A stretch of 64,000 nucleotides of DNA from Acidimicrobiia bacterium (GTDB lineage: Bacteria; Actinomycetota; Acidimicrobiia; Acidimicrobiales; Acidimicrobilacustridaceae): NCBI GenBank assembly GCA_020832495.1, contig JAFIEP010000023.1, positions 32,803-96,802 on the forward strand, given 5' to 3'. This document shows positions 32,281 to 41,446 of this stretch, piece after piece. Position numbers and translations under genes: made by a program. Below the pieces are notes generated by a model, which did no database searches, was not told where the DNA came from, and was given only the letters and a program-made list of their open reading frames with translations. Numbering within the stretch: the first letter of the stretch is position 1; every line of letters begins with the position of its first letter.

Positions 32281-33765
32281 TCAGTTTCGGTTGTCGTCGC
32301 TCATCCACACGGTGACCTCGCCGTGGTCGAAGATCACCTCGAAACCGAGCGCATCGAGGCCACCCTCGAGGATGCGGCGCTGCACGGGGGTCCACTCGGC
32401 GAGCGCGGCGTCGTCCACCATCACCACGTCCACGCCGTCGACGGCGCCACGGGCGTCGGGGCCGTCGTCGGGGTCGAGGGCGAACAGTTCGGGGCGCTCG
32501 GCGACCAGGGCCAAGAGGGTGGACGAGGCCCGAACGGCAGCGCCCTCGGGGACGACGGCAGCGGCGTCGATGCGTACACGCGTCTCTGCGTCCCGCCCAC
32601 CCCAGTCCCAGGGCTGACGGTAGGGCGAACTGGCAGCGTCCTGGATGAAGAAGGCACAGCCCGCCAGCAACAGCGCCACGAGCAGGCGTGGGTCGACTCT
32701 GATCTTCTCGACACCGACACGCCCGATGCGAGCCAGGGCGAACGCCGTGGCCACGAACACGAACGAGATGGCGGGCACCGACAACGGACCGAACAGCGCG
32801 TCCTCGGGCACGTCGGCCAGCAGGTAGAGGCCTTGTAGCGGGAGCACGCCGACGAGGATGCGTGGGGCCAGCACCGGGAGGAAGAGCACGGGACCGAGCA
32901 GCACCACGAACAGATTGAAGCTTCGCTCCCGCCCGAGGTCGGCCAGCAGGTCACCAGGGTTGGTCACCATGCCCCAGACCACGCCCCACGGCGTGTCGCC
33001 GTAGGCGGCGAAGGCCTCGAGGTGCGGCAGAGATCCGTCACCCACCCACGGCTGCAGGACGAAGATGCTGAGCAGCGTCCAGCCCAGGCCGGCCAACGCC
33101 GCCCATTTGCCGAGCGAGGCGCGTCCGGTCAGGACCAGGACCAACCCCAGGCCCGCCACCGCCAAGCCGAGGTCGGCCCGTGAGGCCAGGACCACGACCA
33201 CGCACACCCAGAACCAGCGGCGCTGTCCCTCGAGTCCGAAGTAGGACGCCCCGAGCAGCGCCGGGAGGGCGAAGACCTCAGGGTTGAAGCCCGACAGGTT
33301 GAGGTTGTGCACCGTCGGATACAGGCAGTACACGGCGGCCAGGGTGGCGGCGCCGCCTACCCGGAGGCTGGCCGACCGTCGGGCGATGCGCCACAGGGGC
33401 ACGATACCCAGCGCCAACGCCGCCGCCTGTACGACGATGAGGGTGCCCGTCGGTGGGAGCAGGGCCGTGGCCCACGCCACCGGATAGAAGATGAGCGAGA
33501 GCTGTGAGGCCAACAGGTGCGCCTCGGTGCTGACGGTGAGGACGGGTTCGGCGCCGTTGGCGATGAGCCAGGCCCCCTGCAGCGCCGGTGCGAGCTGGGC
33601 GCCTCCGGTGGAGCGGTACTGGGCGCCGGCGAGCAGGGCCAAGAAGGCGAACAACGCTCCGGCGAACATCCACGGCAGCAGCCGTTCGGCCCAGGGCGTG
33701 TCCAGGCGCGCCTGCCAGCGGAGCAGCGTCTTGTCGACGCTGCGTCGGATCGAGGTGGTGGTCAC
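32281..33765 (-). CDS. DUF2079 integral membrane protein
   Basis: A 494-residue protein with about ten membrane helices and a C-terminal soluble domain of roughly 110 residues. The pattern ALQGAWLIANG, NLNLSGFNPEVFALPALL and SRADLGLAVAGLGLVL matches DUF2079, a family whose members resemble glycosyltransferases of the GT-C or mannosyltransferase fold. The C-terminal stretch (AALAEWTPVQRRILEGGLDALGFEVIFD) is likely outside the membrane. Its GTG overlaps the SRAP gene stop in GTGA, so the two are translationally coupled. Substrate is not known. Confidence 0.85.
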   Translation of the reverse strand: MTTTSIRRSVDKTLLRWQARLDTPWAERLLPWMFAGALFAFLALLAGAQYRSTGGAQLAPALQGAWLIANGAEPVLTVSTEAHLLASQLSLIFYPVAWATALLPPTGTLIVVQAAALALGIVPLWRIARRSASLRVGGAATLAAVYCLYPTVHNLNLSGFNPEVFALPALLGASYFGLEGQRRWFWVCVVVVLASRADLGLAVAGLGLVLVLTGRASLGKWAALAGLGWTLLSIFVLQPWVGDGSLPHLEAFAAYGDTPWGVVWGMVTNPGDLLADLGRERSFNLFVVLLGPVLFLPVLAPRILVGVLPLQGLYLLADVPEDALFGPLSVPAISFVFVATAFALARIGRVGVEKIRVDPRLLVALLLAGCAFFIQDAASSPYRQPWDWGGRDAETRVRIDAAAVVPEGAAVRASSTLLALVAERPELFALDPDDGPDARGAVDGVDVVMVDDAALAEWTPVQRRILEGGLDALGFEVIFDHGEVTVWMSDDNRN

Positions 33766-34493
33766 GACGACTCGCCGACGTCTTCGGTCTCGAGTGCTGC
33801 GAGGACCTCAGGGCCCTTGTTGCGGACGTTGTTCACCGCGGTGCTGACCGGTCGCAGCGTCAGGAGTTCCGACGGCGCCGGAACGAGGAACTGGCCGAGC
33901 AGTTCGAGGTCGTCCTGTTGGGGATCCAACCACTGGTCCCAACGCTCGGGGGGCAGGATGACGGGCATGCGGTCGTGCACCTCGGCGACCTTGTCGTTCG
34001 GCGAGCCGGTGATGATGGTGCACGAGCGCAGCTCCCCGCCAGCCTCGGCCTCACCGTCGCCGTCGTGGCCCTCCTTGGGGCGCCAGCGCTCCCACAGTCC
34101 GGCGAGCGCCAGGGGTGAGCCGTCCGTGGCCGAGATGAACCAGGGCTGCTTGCGGCGTTGCCCGGGGACCTTGGTCCACTCGTAGAACCCGTCGACCGGC
34201 ACGATGCACCGACGCGACCGGAACGGCCGCTTGTACGAGTTCCGCTCGGCCAGGGTCTCGGCGCGGGCGTTGATCATGCGGCTGCCCACCGAGGGGTCCT
34301 TCGCCCAGGGGGGCACCAACCCCCAACGATGGGGCGCCATGCGCCGGGCGCCGCCGTCCTCGGTCACCACCCACACGTCGTTGGTGGGCGCCACGTTCCA
34401 GCTCGGCTCGAGCAGTCGCTCGTCGGCGAGGAGTGCACCGAAGGTACGCGCCACCTCGTCGGGTGGTGAGGAGGAGACGAATCGACCGCACAT
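33762..34493 (-). CDS. SOS response-associated peptidase (SRAP/HMCES/YedK)
   Basis: A 243-residue SRAP protein. It begins MCGRF, where Cys2 is the active residue that crosslinks to abasic sites in single-stranded DNA after the Met is removed. The conserved NVAPTNDVWVV, WGLVPPWAKD, NARAET, RCIVPVDGFYEW and HDRMPVILP blocks are all present. The family protects abasic sites during replication. TAGCGT lies 9 nt before ATG 34493. The pairing with DUF2079 by overlapping codons is not known to me as conserved, and no obvious functional link is seen. Confidence 0.94.
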   Translation of the reverse strand: MCGRFVSSSPPDEVARTFGALLADERLLEPSWNVAPTNDVWVVTEDGGARRMAPHRWGLVPPWAKDPSVGSRMINARAETLAERNSYKRPFRSRRCIVPVDGFYEWTKVPGQRRKQPWFISATDGSPLALAGLWERWRPKEGHDGDGEAEAGGELRSCTIITGSPNDKVAEVHDRMPVILPPERWDQWLDPQQDDLELLGQFLVPAPSELLTLRPVSTAVNNVRNKGPEVLAALETEDVGESS

Positions 34494-34594
34494 GGCGGGT
34501 CAACGCTAGTGCAGCGCCGGGCGGGACGAGCGGCCGCTCACGTCGGTCGGCCCATCGCCTCCGGAGCTCGCCTGGTCGTCTCGGCCACCGCAGC

Positions 34595-35389
34595 TCACTC
34601 CGACGACGATGGGAACGCTCCGTGGCGCCCCGCACCCTCTGCGAAACGGCGGGCCCCGGCCTGGGTCTCGCCGGATCCGATGACCTCGAGCCCGAGCCGA
34701 GTCTCCTCGAGCAGTGCGGCGTCCTCAGGCAGGCTCCACTGCCGTAGCGCACTGCGTCGGTCGCTGCGGAGACAGGTCTGGGGGAACCGGGACAACTGCT
34801 GGCCGAGTTCCACCGCTGCGGGCAACGCCGTGCCGGGCGGCACCAGCCGGTTGACCAGGCCCATCTGGCGAGCCTCGTCGCCGGCGACGCCCCGGCCGGT
34901 GAGGATCAGGTCGAGGGCGTGGCTCTGGCCGATGAGTCGTGGCAGCCGCACCGTGCCGCCGTCGATGAGTGGCACCCCCCACCGCCGGCAGTACACCCCG
35001 AAGACGGCGTCGGTCGCTGCGACGCGCAGATCGCACCAGATGGCCAGCTCCAGTCCGCCGGCCACGGCGTGGCCCTCGACGGCCGCCAGCACCGGCTTGC
35101 CCAGCTCGAGGCGGGTGGGGCCCATCGGTCCGGCCCCGTCGGTGGCCACGCGGTTGCCGCGACCGTCGGCCACACCCTTGAGGTCGGCCCCGGCGCAGAA
35201 CGTGCCACCTGCGCCCGTGAGCACGGCCACGGCGGCGGCGTCGTCGGCGTCGAAGGCTTCGAAGGCGGCGCACAACGCCGCTGCCGTGGGACGATCCACC
35301 GCGTTGCGCACCTCCGGCCGGTCGATGGTGATGATCGTCACCGGACCGTCGTCTGTGACGGACACCGGGTCGGCGTCGGGGGTCACCAT
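34595..35389 (-). CDS. Crotonase-family protein with altered second glutamate
   Basis: A 264-residue crotonase-fold protein. The oxyanion-hole stretch CAGADLKG and the first catalytic Glu in GGLELAIWCDL are present. At the place of the second catalytic Glu (usually in FG-PE) the sequence reads FGVYCRRWGVPLIDGGTVRL, so classical hydration is doubtful. Isomerase, hydrolase or scaffold function is possible. ATG 35389 overlaps the stop of the preceding gene by seven bases and follows an AGGAG ribosome binding site, so it is the last gene of the MoxR operon. Confidence 0.85.
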   Translation of the reverse strand: MVTPDADPVSVTDDGPVTIITIDRPEVRNAVDRPTAAALCAAFEAFDADDAAAVAVLTGAGGTFCAGADLKGVADGRGNRVATDGAGPMGPTRLELGKPVLAAVEGHAVAGGLELAIWCDLRVAATDAVFGVYCRRWGVPLIDGGTVRLPRLIGQSHALDLILTGRGVAGDEARQMGLVNRLVPPGTALPAAVELGQQLSRFPQTCLRSDRRSALRQWSLPEDAALLEETRLGLEVIGSGETQAGARRFAEGAGRHGAFPSSSE

Positions 35390-37551
35390 GCGCGCTCTCC
35401 TGGGGCTCGACCGCTGATCACCGTGCCCGCAGGCGTCCTCCCGTCGACGGTGTGGCGCTGCTCGTCGACCGGGTGCTGGGCGAGGACGTCGGCCACCACC
35501 CGTTCGGCCTCGTGGCGGACCCGCTCGGGCGGTTCTGCGGGTCCGAAGATGGCCTCGGCCACCACGTCACTCACCCCCGTCAGACGTTCGTCGGGCAGTG
35601 GTCCGACCACGAGGGTGGCCACGAAGTCGTGCACGGTCTCGCCACGCCGACGGGCGCAGCCGCGCTCGACACCCGCTCGTTCGAGCAGCGCCAGCACTCG
35701 CTCTCCCCATGCCCGGGGGGTCTCGGGACCCTCGACGAGGCCACCGGCGTCGTCGACACCCGAGCGGCGGCGCCGGTGCCACCACAGTGCCGCCGCCGCG
35801 GCGACGGCCACTGCCGCGACCAGCAGCGCCACCCACAGGAGCGAGCCTTCCTCGGACGCTCCCTCGTCGGGGGCCGTCGCCTCATCGGGTGCCGCTCCGT
35901 CGTCGAACTCACCAGTCTGGGGGCCCGCGCCCCGCTCCGGCGAGCCGTCTGCTCGGCCCCGCTCACCGAGATCACCGCCGCCCGAGCCACCCGCGCCGGA
36001 ACCCCCGACGCCCGCGCCGGCCCGACCCGATTCGCCGGTCCCCCGGCGGAGGTCGTCGGCGGCCGAGCCGTGGCGTCCCGTCCCCCACACCACCTCGCCG
36101 TCGACCATCCGCCCGTACGGGTCGTAGAGCAACTCGGTGCTCTCTCCGGTGGCCAGCTCTGTCCGGGTGATACGCCGGTGCTTGCCGCTGGCGTCGTACT
36201 CGTACTGGTGCACCACCGCCCGGCCGCCGTCATCGGCCACCGCCACCAGGACTCGTCCGTCGTCGTCGAGCCGATAGGCCCGCTTCGTCCCGTCCTCGTC
36301 GACCACCCGCACGACGCCACGCCCGCCGACGAACACCTGGCGTCCTGCGGGTTGCACGCCGAGCAGGTCCCGGGTCACCCAGTCGGGCGGTATGGGCACG
36401 GTGCCGCTGCCGTCCTCGCTGGGAATGACGAAGCGTCCGTCGGGGTCCGCCACGTAGAGGTGATCGCGAGCCGGTTCCAACACGTCGCTCACGGAGCCGT
36501 CCTCGGCCACGACCGACACCGTGCCGTCGTCGTCGTGGCGCAGCTCGTAGCGCTGGCCGTCCTTGCCGGTGACGGCCATCGAACCGTCGCCGTCGAGTGC
36601 CACCTCGAGCTGCTCGCCACCAGGCCCGTGGAACGTGGCCGTGCCCTCGCCGTAGTTCGCCACCAGGTTGCCCTCCTCGTCGAAGATGACACCGCCGCCG
36701 GCGTCGCCCACCGCCATGTAGCGCTCACCCTCCGGCCCGGTGACGACGCGGCTGCCGTCGGCGTCCAGCTCGAATCGTTGCTCGAGGCCCGTGGTCGGGT
36801 CCACGTCCCACACCGGCTCGCGATCGAAGGGCTCGGTGGCCGTGTCCGTCGTCTCGTCCTCACCCGATGGCCACAGTTCCGCCAGCATGACCAGCGCCAA
36901 GGCCAACACGAGCGCCGTTGCCACTGCGCCGAGGAGCGCAACCACCACGTCACCGGGCTCCGAGCGCTCGGGAGGTGGAGCGACTCGTCCCTCGTGTGCC
37001 GGTCGAGGCAACGTCGCCCGCCGGTCGGCCTCGAGCGCGGCGAGCGCCAACACGGCGGCCACCACCCAGACACCGGCAGCCAGTAGGTACCCGCCACCGA
37101 GGCCGAGTGCCGGTACCGCCAACACGCCCGCCCACAGCACCACCGCACGCAACCGCTCGACCCAGTGCCAGTCCAACCCGAAGGCAAGGGCCGCCAGGAA
37201 CGGGACGACCAGTGGCCACCGGTCGAGCGCTGGTGGCATCGGTGGGAGCTGTGTGGCGGCGAGCATCAGCACCGCTGCCGACCCGAAGAACGCCATGGCA
37301 GCCAGCACGGCGCCGGGGAGTGGGAGCGCCTTCTTCGGCTGCGCCACGATGCCGACGGTGATCCCGATGGCCAGGCCGGCCACCACGAAGAGCACCTCGG
37401 CGGTCACCGTGGAGACGACGGCCACCACGACGCCGGGCAGCAACAGGGCGGTGGCCGCCGCGACCTGCCCGCGCAGCGTGGCCGGTGTGAGCACCGTCGG
37501 TGCGGTCGGCGGAGCCGCCGGCGCCGTCGGAGCGAAGGTCGTCACAGCCAA
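35383..37551 (-). CDS. TgpA/DUF4129-like membrane protein with YD-type repeats in place of a transglutaminase
   Basis: A 722-residue protein encoded after MoxR and DUF58. Residues 20-235 hold about seven membrane helices like those of DUF3488/TgpA. In the usual proteins a transglutaminase domain follows; here 240-540 instead carries YD/RHS-like beta repeats (LDADGSRVVTGPEGERYMAV, GVIFDEEGNLVANYGEGT, YRLDDDGRVLVAVADDGG and QYEYDASGKHRRITRTELATGESTELLYDPYGRM). A Gly/Ser-rich stretch, a membrane helix (LLWVALLVAAVAVAAAAALWW) and a DUF4129-like tail (ERAGVERGCARRRGETVHDFVATL) follow. No Cys-His-Asp triad is seen. It is probably a non-enzymatic surface partner. GTG 37551 overlaps DUF58 by ten bases. 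Confidence 0.8.
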   Translation of the reverse strand: MAVTTFAPTAPAAPPTAPTVLTPATLRGQVAAATALLLPGVVVAVVSTVTAEVLFVVAGLAIGITVGIVAQPKKALPLPGAVLAAMAFFGSAAVLMLAATQLPPMPPALDRWPLVVPFLAALAFGLDWHWVERLRAVVLWAGVLAVPALGLGGGYLLAAGVWVVAAVLALAALEADRRATLPRPAHEGRVAPPPERSEPGDVVVALLGAVATALVLALALVMLAELWPSGEDETTDTATEPFDREPVWDVDPTTGLEQRFELDADGSRVVTGPEGERYMAVGDAGGGVIFDEEGNLVANYGEGTATFHGPGGEQLEVALDGDGSMAVTGKDGQRYELRHDDDGTVSVVAEDGSVSDVLEPARDHLYVADPDGRFVIPSEDGSGTVPIPPDWVTRDLLGVQPAGRQVFVGGRGVVRVVDEDGTKRAYRLDDDGRVLVAVADDGGRAVVHQYEYDASGKHRRITRTELATGESTELLYDPYGRMVDGEVVWGTGRHGSAADDLRRGTGESGRAGAGVGGSGAGGSGGGDLGERGRADGSPERGAGPQTGEFDDGAAPDEATAPDEGASEEGSLLWVALLVAAVAVAAAAALWWHRRRRSGVDDAGGLVEGPETPRAWGERVLALLERAGVERGCARRRGETVHDFVATLVVGPLPDERLTGVSDVVAEAIFGPAEPPERVRHEAERVVADVLAQHPVDEQRHTVDGRTPAGTVISGRAPGERAW

Positions 37552-38690
37552 CGGTCCCCTGTGTCGGCGATCCAGCGGGTGACAGGTCCGGTGGCCGGCG
37601 TCGGCACCGGGCCGGGCCCCACCGAGGCCAGCAGTCGCCGCAGGTGCCGTGGATGCCGCACGACCTCATCGCGGACCGACGTCGGGTGCACGGCCCGCTG
37701 CGCGTCGACGGGCGCATAGAGGTCGAAGGGCGCGGTGGGATCGGCCCCGTCCACGGTCGACACCCCGTGCGGACCGGGGGCCGGTACGGTCCCGATCGGC
37801 ACCGGCACGTCGCCGACCGGTTGGCGACTGACCAGCCGGACGCGCCAGCCGCGACCCAAGGCCTCTGCTGCTGCCCAGTGGGCGCGCTGCACGGCCAATT
37901 CGGCGTCGGGGCCGAGGTAGCCGTAGGAGACGACGATGCGCACCATCGGCACGCCCAGACCGTCGGACTCGGTCACCATCAGGCTGCCGTGGTGCGCCGT
38001 CGCCTTCCAGTGCACCCGGCGGGGCGAGTCACCTCGGCGGTAGGGCCGGATGCTGCGCACGAGGTCGTCGCCGGTGGCGTTCGACGGTTCGGTGGCGATG
38101 GCGAAGCTCCGCCGCGGCGGCCACCGCACCTCGTGGTCGAGGGCGGCGGGGACCACCACCAGTGGACGGTTGAAGCGCACCAGATGGCGTTGGATGCCGT
38201 CGGCGAGGCCGAGCGGCCCGGACGCGGCCACGTCGACGATCATGGCGGTGCGGACCCCGCGGTAGGTGGCGGGGAGCACCACGCCACACAACGAACTGTC
38301 GCGCACCAGTAGCCGGCTGCTCCCCAACCGGTGGGGCAGCCGCAGTACGACGGGCCGGCGCAGACCGTGCACCCTCAGTGACGCAGCCACCGGCGCCCCG
38401 CTGGCCACCTCGATCGGTGGGGTGAGTTCCACCTCGGCCGTGACCACCGCGTCCCGAGCGATGCGTCGGTCGTTCCACACCAGCACCACGGCCACGGCGG
38501 CCATGCCGACCAAGAGCGGCGACCGCCACGCCAGCGCGCCCAACAGGGCCCCGCCGGCGACGACCCACAGGACGAGGGCCACGGGCCGTTGCCGCACCAC
38601 CACCGACCCCACCCGCGTGGGCGCGGGGCCCGGGTGCATCGGCGACGCCGGTGCCAGGGTCGCGGCCGCCGCCGGGCTCGTCATGGTCAC
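37542..38690 (-). CDS. DUF58 family protein
   Basis: A 382-residue DUF58 protein with two N-terminal membrane helices (LVLWVVAGGALLGALAW and LVGMAAVAVVLVW, about residues 38-70). The family signature is SIRPYRRGDSPRRVHWKATA near residue 225, and the C-terminal half is vWA-like (VRIVVSYGYLG). DUF58 proteins work with MoxR ATPases as chaperone-type complexes on outer or membrane targets. GTG 38690 overlaps the MoxR stop in GTGA. The gene sits between MoxR and the TgpA-like gene, the standard order. Confidence 0.9.
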   Translation of the reverse strand: MTMTSPAAAATLAPASPMHPGPAPTRVGSVVVRQRPVALVLWVVAGGALLGALAWRSPLLVGMAAVAVVLVWNDRRIARDAVVTAEVELTPPIEVASGAPVAASLRVHGLRRPVVLRLPHRLGSSRLLVRDSSLCGVVLPATYRGVRTAMIVDVAASGPLGLADGIQRHLVRFNRPLVVVPAALDHEVRWPPRRSFAIATEPSNATGDDLVRSIRPYRRGDSPRRVHWKATAHHGSLMVTESDGLGVPMVRIVVSYGYLGPDAELAVQRAHWAAAEALGRGWRVRLVSRQPVGDVPVPIGTVPAPGPHGVSTVDGADPTAPFDLYAPVDAQRAVHPTSVRDEVVRHPRHLRRLLASVGPGPVPTPATGPVTRWIADTGDRWL

Positions 38691-39739
38691 GGCGTTGTGA
38701 CCGGCGGTGCCGTCACGCTACGGGCGTAGTGCTCGACCCAGCCCCGGGCATGGCCGAGGTGGCCTTCGGTCTGGGCGGTGAGACGGTGACCCAGAACGGC
38801 CACGGCCACGGTGCGCACGTCGTCGGGCAGCACGTAGCCCCGACCGTGGAGTCGGGCATGGGCGCGTGCCACCGCCAACAGGGCCAAGGCGGCGCGAGGG
38901 CTGAGCAGGTGCTCACCGCCGGTGGCCCGGCGGATGGTGTCCACGATCTCGAGGAGGTAGTCGGCGACACGGGGATCCACGTGGACCGATGCCACCGCAG
39001 TGCGCTCGGCATGCCACTGCGTCAGCGACGCCACCGGCTCGAGGTGCTCGAGCCGCGCTTCGCCGCCGGTCCCCAGGAGGAGCTGGCGTTCTGCTCGACG
39101 TCCTGGGAGGCCGAGCGACAACGAGACGGCGAAGCGGTCTCGCTGCCCGTCGACGAGGGGGAACGTGCCCAGCAACTCGTCATGGGGGTTCTGGGTGGCG
39201 ATGACGAAGAACGGATCGGGCAGCGGATGGGTGTCACCGTCCACGGTCACTTGCTGTTCGGCCATGGCCTCGAGCAGGGCCGACTGGGTGCGCGGCGTCG
39301 TGCGATTGAGCTCGTCGACCAGTACCACGTTGTGGAACAGCGGGCCCGGCACGAACCGCCAGTGGCGGTCATCTTCCTCGTACACACTGACGCCGGTGAG
39401 GTCGCTGGGCAGCAGGTCGGGTGTCCCCTGGATCCGTCCGAAGCTGCCGCCGATCGACCGTGCCAATGCCTTGGCCAGCAGCGTCTTGCCGACGCCGGGC
39501 ATGTCCTCGGCCAGGACGTGCCCGCCGGCGAGGAAGGCAGCCACGGCCACGCTGAGTGCACCGCCGTCACCCAGCACCACACCCGATACCTGCGCCACCA
39601 ATGCTCCACCGGGCCCGGCGGTGGGCGGTGTCGGCTCATCGGCGGTCGGCGGGGCGGTCCAGTCCGCCCGGAAGGCTCGAGTGCCCGGCGGCGGACCGGC
39701 AGCGGCTACGTCGCTCCCGTCGGCGTCGATCGGCTGCAT
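38687..39739 (-). CDS. MoxR family AAA+ ATPase
   Basis: A 350-residue MoxR ATPase. Walker A is EDMPGVGKTLLAK (about residues 78-90), Walker B VVLVDELNR, followed by TQNPHDELLGTFPLVDGQRDRF and SPRAALALL, the sensor and lid parts. MoxR proteins remodel or insert cofactors in partner complexes with DUF58/vWA proteins. The first 45 residues are Pro/Ala-rich and not conserved. GGGAGG lies 4 nt before ATG 39739. It is the first gene of the MoxR-DUF58-TgpA-like-crotonase operon. Confidence 0.95.
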   Translation of the reverse strand: MQPIDADGSDVAAAGPPPGTRAFRADWTAPPTADEPTPPTAGPGGALVAQVSGVVLGDGGALSVAVAAFLAGGHVLAEDMPGVGKTLLAKALARSIGGSFGRIQGTPDLLPSDLTGVSVYEEDDRHWRFVPGPLFHNVVLVDELNRTTPRTQSALLEAMAEQQVTVDGDTHPLPDPFFVIATQNPHDELLGTFPLVDGQRDRFAVSLSLGLPGRRAERQLLLGTGGEARLEHLEPVASLTQWHAERTAVASVHVDPRVADYLLEIVDTIRRATGGEHLLSPRAALALLAVARAHARLHGRGYVLPDDVRTVAVAVLGHRLTAQTEGHLGHARGWVEHYARSVTAPPVTTP

Positions 39740-39901
39740 CCTGCCTCCCCGTTGTCCTCGTCGAAGCGTAGGCCAGCGACCGTGATGACGTCGGGCAGCA
39801 AGCACGTGACGACGTTTCCGCGTCGGCCGCCGATGGACTGGGTGCAGCCAGGTACCGAATCGGTTGGCGTGCACAAGGGGTCGCCTCGGGTGAGCGGCGG
39901 A

Positions 39902-39907
39902 TAGGCT
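39902..39907 (+). promoter_or_regulatory. -10 box of the tRNA-Leu gene
   Basis: TAGGCT ends 9 nt before the mature tRNA 5' end at 39917. Confidence 0.4.
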
Positions 39908-39916
39908 CGCCGCGCT

Positions 39917-40000
39917 GCGGGCGTGGCGGAACTGGCAGACGCGCCGGGTTTAGGTCCCGGTGTCCGCAAGGACTTGGGGGTTCGAGTCCCCCCGCCCGCA
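39917..40000 (+). tRNA. tRNA-Leu (anticodon UAG)
   Basis: The 84-nt sequence folds as a class II tRNA. The acceptor arms are GCGGGCG and CGCCCGC with discriminator A, the anticodon stem CCGGG/CCCGG closes the loop TTTAGGT with anticodon TAG, there is a variable arm around TGTCCGCAAGGACTTG, and the T-loop is TTCGAGT. The CCA end is not encoded (ACCC follows). It reads CUA leucine codons. Confidence 0.97.
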
Positions 40001-40054
40001 CCCTACGGAACGCTGATCTACCGTGGGTCCACGATCCGACCTGCGGAGGCCGCC

Positions 40055-41434
40055 ATGCTGCACACCCAGTCCCACGACGACGACACCGTGGAGCCCATGT
40101 TCGGCTGGCGTGAGATGCGCGAACCGATCCCGCGCTGGACCATCCCCGACGGTGAGTTGCCGGCCGCCGCAGCAGCGCAGCTCATCCGCGACGAGCTGAG
40201 CCTCGACGGCACCCCGCTGTTGAACCTGGCCTCGTTCGTCACCACCTGGATGGAGCCGGAGGCCGATGCGCTGCTCGCCGAGGCCCGCAACAAGAACTTC
40301 GTCGACCAAGAGGAGTACCCCCGAACAGCCGAACTCGAGCGACGGTGCGTGAGCATGATCGCCGACCTGTTCGGTGCCAGCAACGCAGGCACCGCCGCGG
40401 TCGGCACCAGCACCGTGGGCTCGTCGGAGGCCATCCTCTTGTGCGGCCTCGCCCTCGATCGCCTGTGGCGGGCCAAGCGAAAGGAAGACGGCAAGAGCAC
40501 CGATCACCCCAACATCGTGCTGGGCACCCACGTCCACGTGTGCTGGGAGAAGTTCTGCCGGTACTTCGGCCTCGAGCCTCGCTGGATCCCGGTGAGTGCG
40601 GGCGCGGTGCACCTCGACGTGGAGGCAGCAGCTGCTGCGGTCGACGAGAACACCATCGGGGCGGTCGCCGTGTTGGGCAACACCTACACCGGTGCCTTCG
40701 ACGACGTCGCCGCCCTGGCCGCTGCGCTCGACGCCCGAGCCGCTGCCGGTGGCCCCGACGTGCCCATCCACGTGGACGCGGCCAGCGGTGGGTTCGTGGC
40801 GCCATTCGCCTACCCCGACCTGGCCTGGGACTTCCGACTGCCCCGGGTGGCCTCCATCAACACGTCGGGACACAAGTACGGCCTCGTCTACCCGGGGGTG
40901 GGCTGGGCGGTGTGGCGCGACGCGGCGCATCTGCCGGACGAGCTCGTGTTCCACGACAACTACCTGGGCAACGACCAGATCACCTTCAGCCTCAACTTCT
41001 CGAAGGGCGCAGCGCAGGTGATCGGCCAGTACTACAACCTCGTGCGGCTGGGGCGAGCCGGCTACCAGTCCATCGTCCGGAACCTGCTCGACATCGCCGG
41101 GGATCTGGAGCAGGCCTGTGAGGACGCGGGCTTCAGCGTGGTGAGCGAAGGCGATGCCCTCCCCCTCGTCACCGTCGGGCTGCGCCAGGACGCGCCGTTC
41201 ACCGCCTACGACGTGGCCAACCACCTTCGTCGCCGGGGATGGATCGTCCCCGCGTACACACTGCCGAAGTCGGCCGACGACGTCCACGTCCTGCGGGTGG
41301 TGGTGCGGGAAGGCTTCAGCCGGGATCTCCTCGACGCCCTGATGGGCGATGCCAAGGACTCGCTCGCAGAACTGCGCGCCCACCCGCCGTCGCAGCCTGC
41401 GCCCACCGTGTCCGAACACGGCAAGGTGTGCTGA
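40055..41434 (+). CDS. Glutamate decarboxylase-like PLP enzyme
   Basis: A 459-residue group II decarboxylase of glutamate decarboxylase length. The PLP lysine is in NTSGHKYGLVYPG (Lys274), with HVDAASGGFVAP before it and the N-terminal NLASFVTTWMEPEADALLAE typical of GadB. It would turn glutamate into GABA while consuming a proton. Neighbouring genes include no antiporter, so the acid-resistance role is not shown. GGAGG lies 6 nt before ATG 40055, and TACCGT at 40019-40024 is a -10 candidate. The longer frame runs into the tRNA and is rejected. Confidence 0.9.
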   Translation: MLHTQSHDDDTVEPMFGWREMREPIPRWTIPDGELPAAAAAQLIRDELSLDGTPLLNLASFVTTWMEPEADALLAEARNKNFVDQEEYPRTAELERRCVSMIADLFGASNAGTAAVGTSTVGSSEAILLCGLALDRLWRAKRKEDGKSTDHPNIVLGTHVHVCWEKFCRYFGLEPRWIPVSAGAVHLDVEAAAAAVDENTIGAVAVLGNTYTGAFDDVAALAAALDARAAAGGPDVPIHVDAASGGFVAPFAYPDLAWDFRLPRVASINTSGHKYGLVYPGVGWAVWRDAAHLPDELVFHDNYLGNDQITFSLNFSKGAAQVIGQYYNLVRLGRAGYQSIVRNLLDIAGDLEQACEDAGFSVVSEGDALPLVTVGLRQDAPFTAYDVANHLRRRGWIVPAYTLPKSADDVHVLRVVVREGFSRDLLDALMGDAKDSLAELRAHPPSQPAPTVSEHGKVC

Positions 41435-41446
41435 TGGGGAACGGGC

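Noticed and set aside
40019..40024. Start of gadB within the tRNA
   Set aside because: The longer frame reads through the tRNA; ATG 40055 has a ribosome binding site and matches GadB length.
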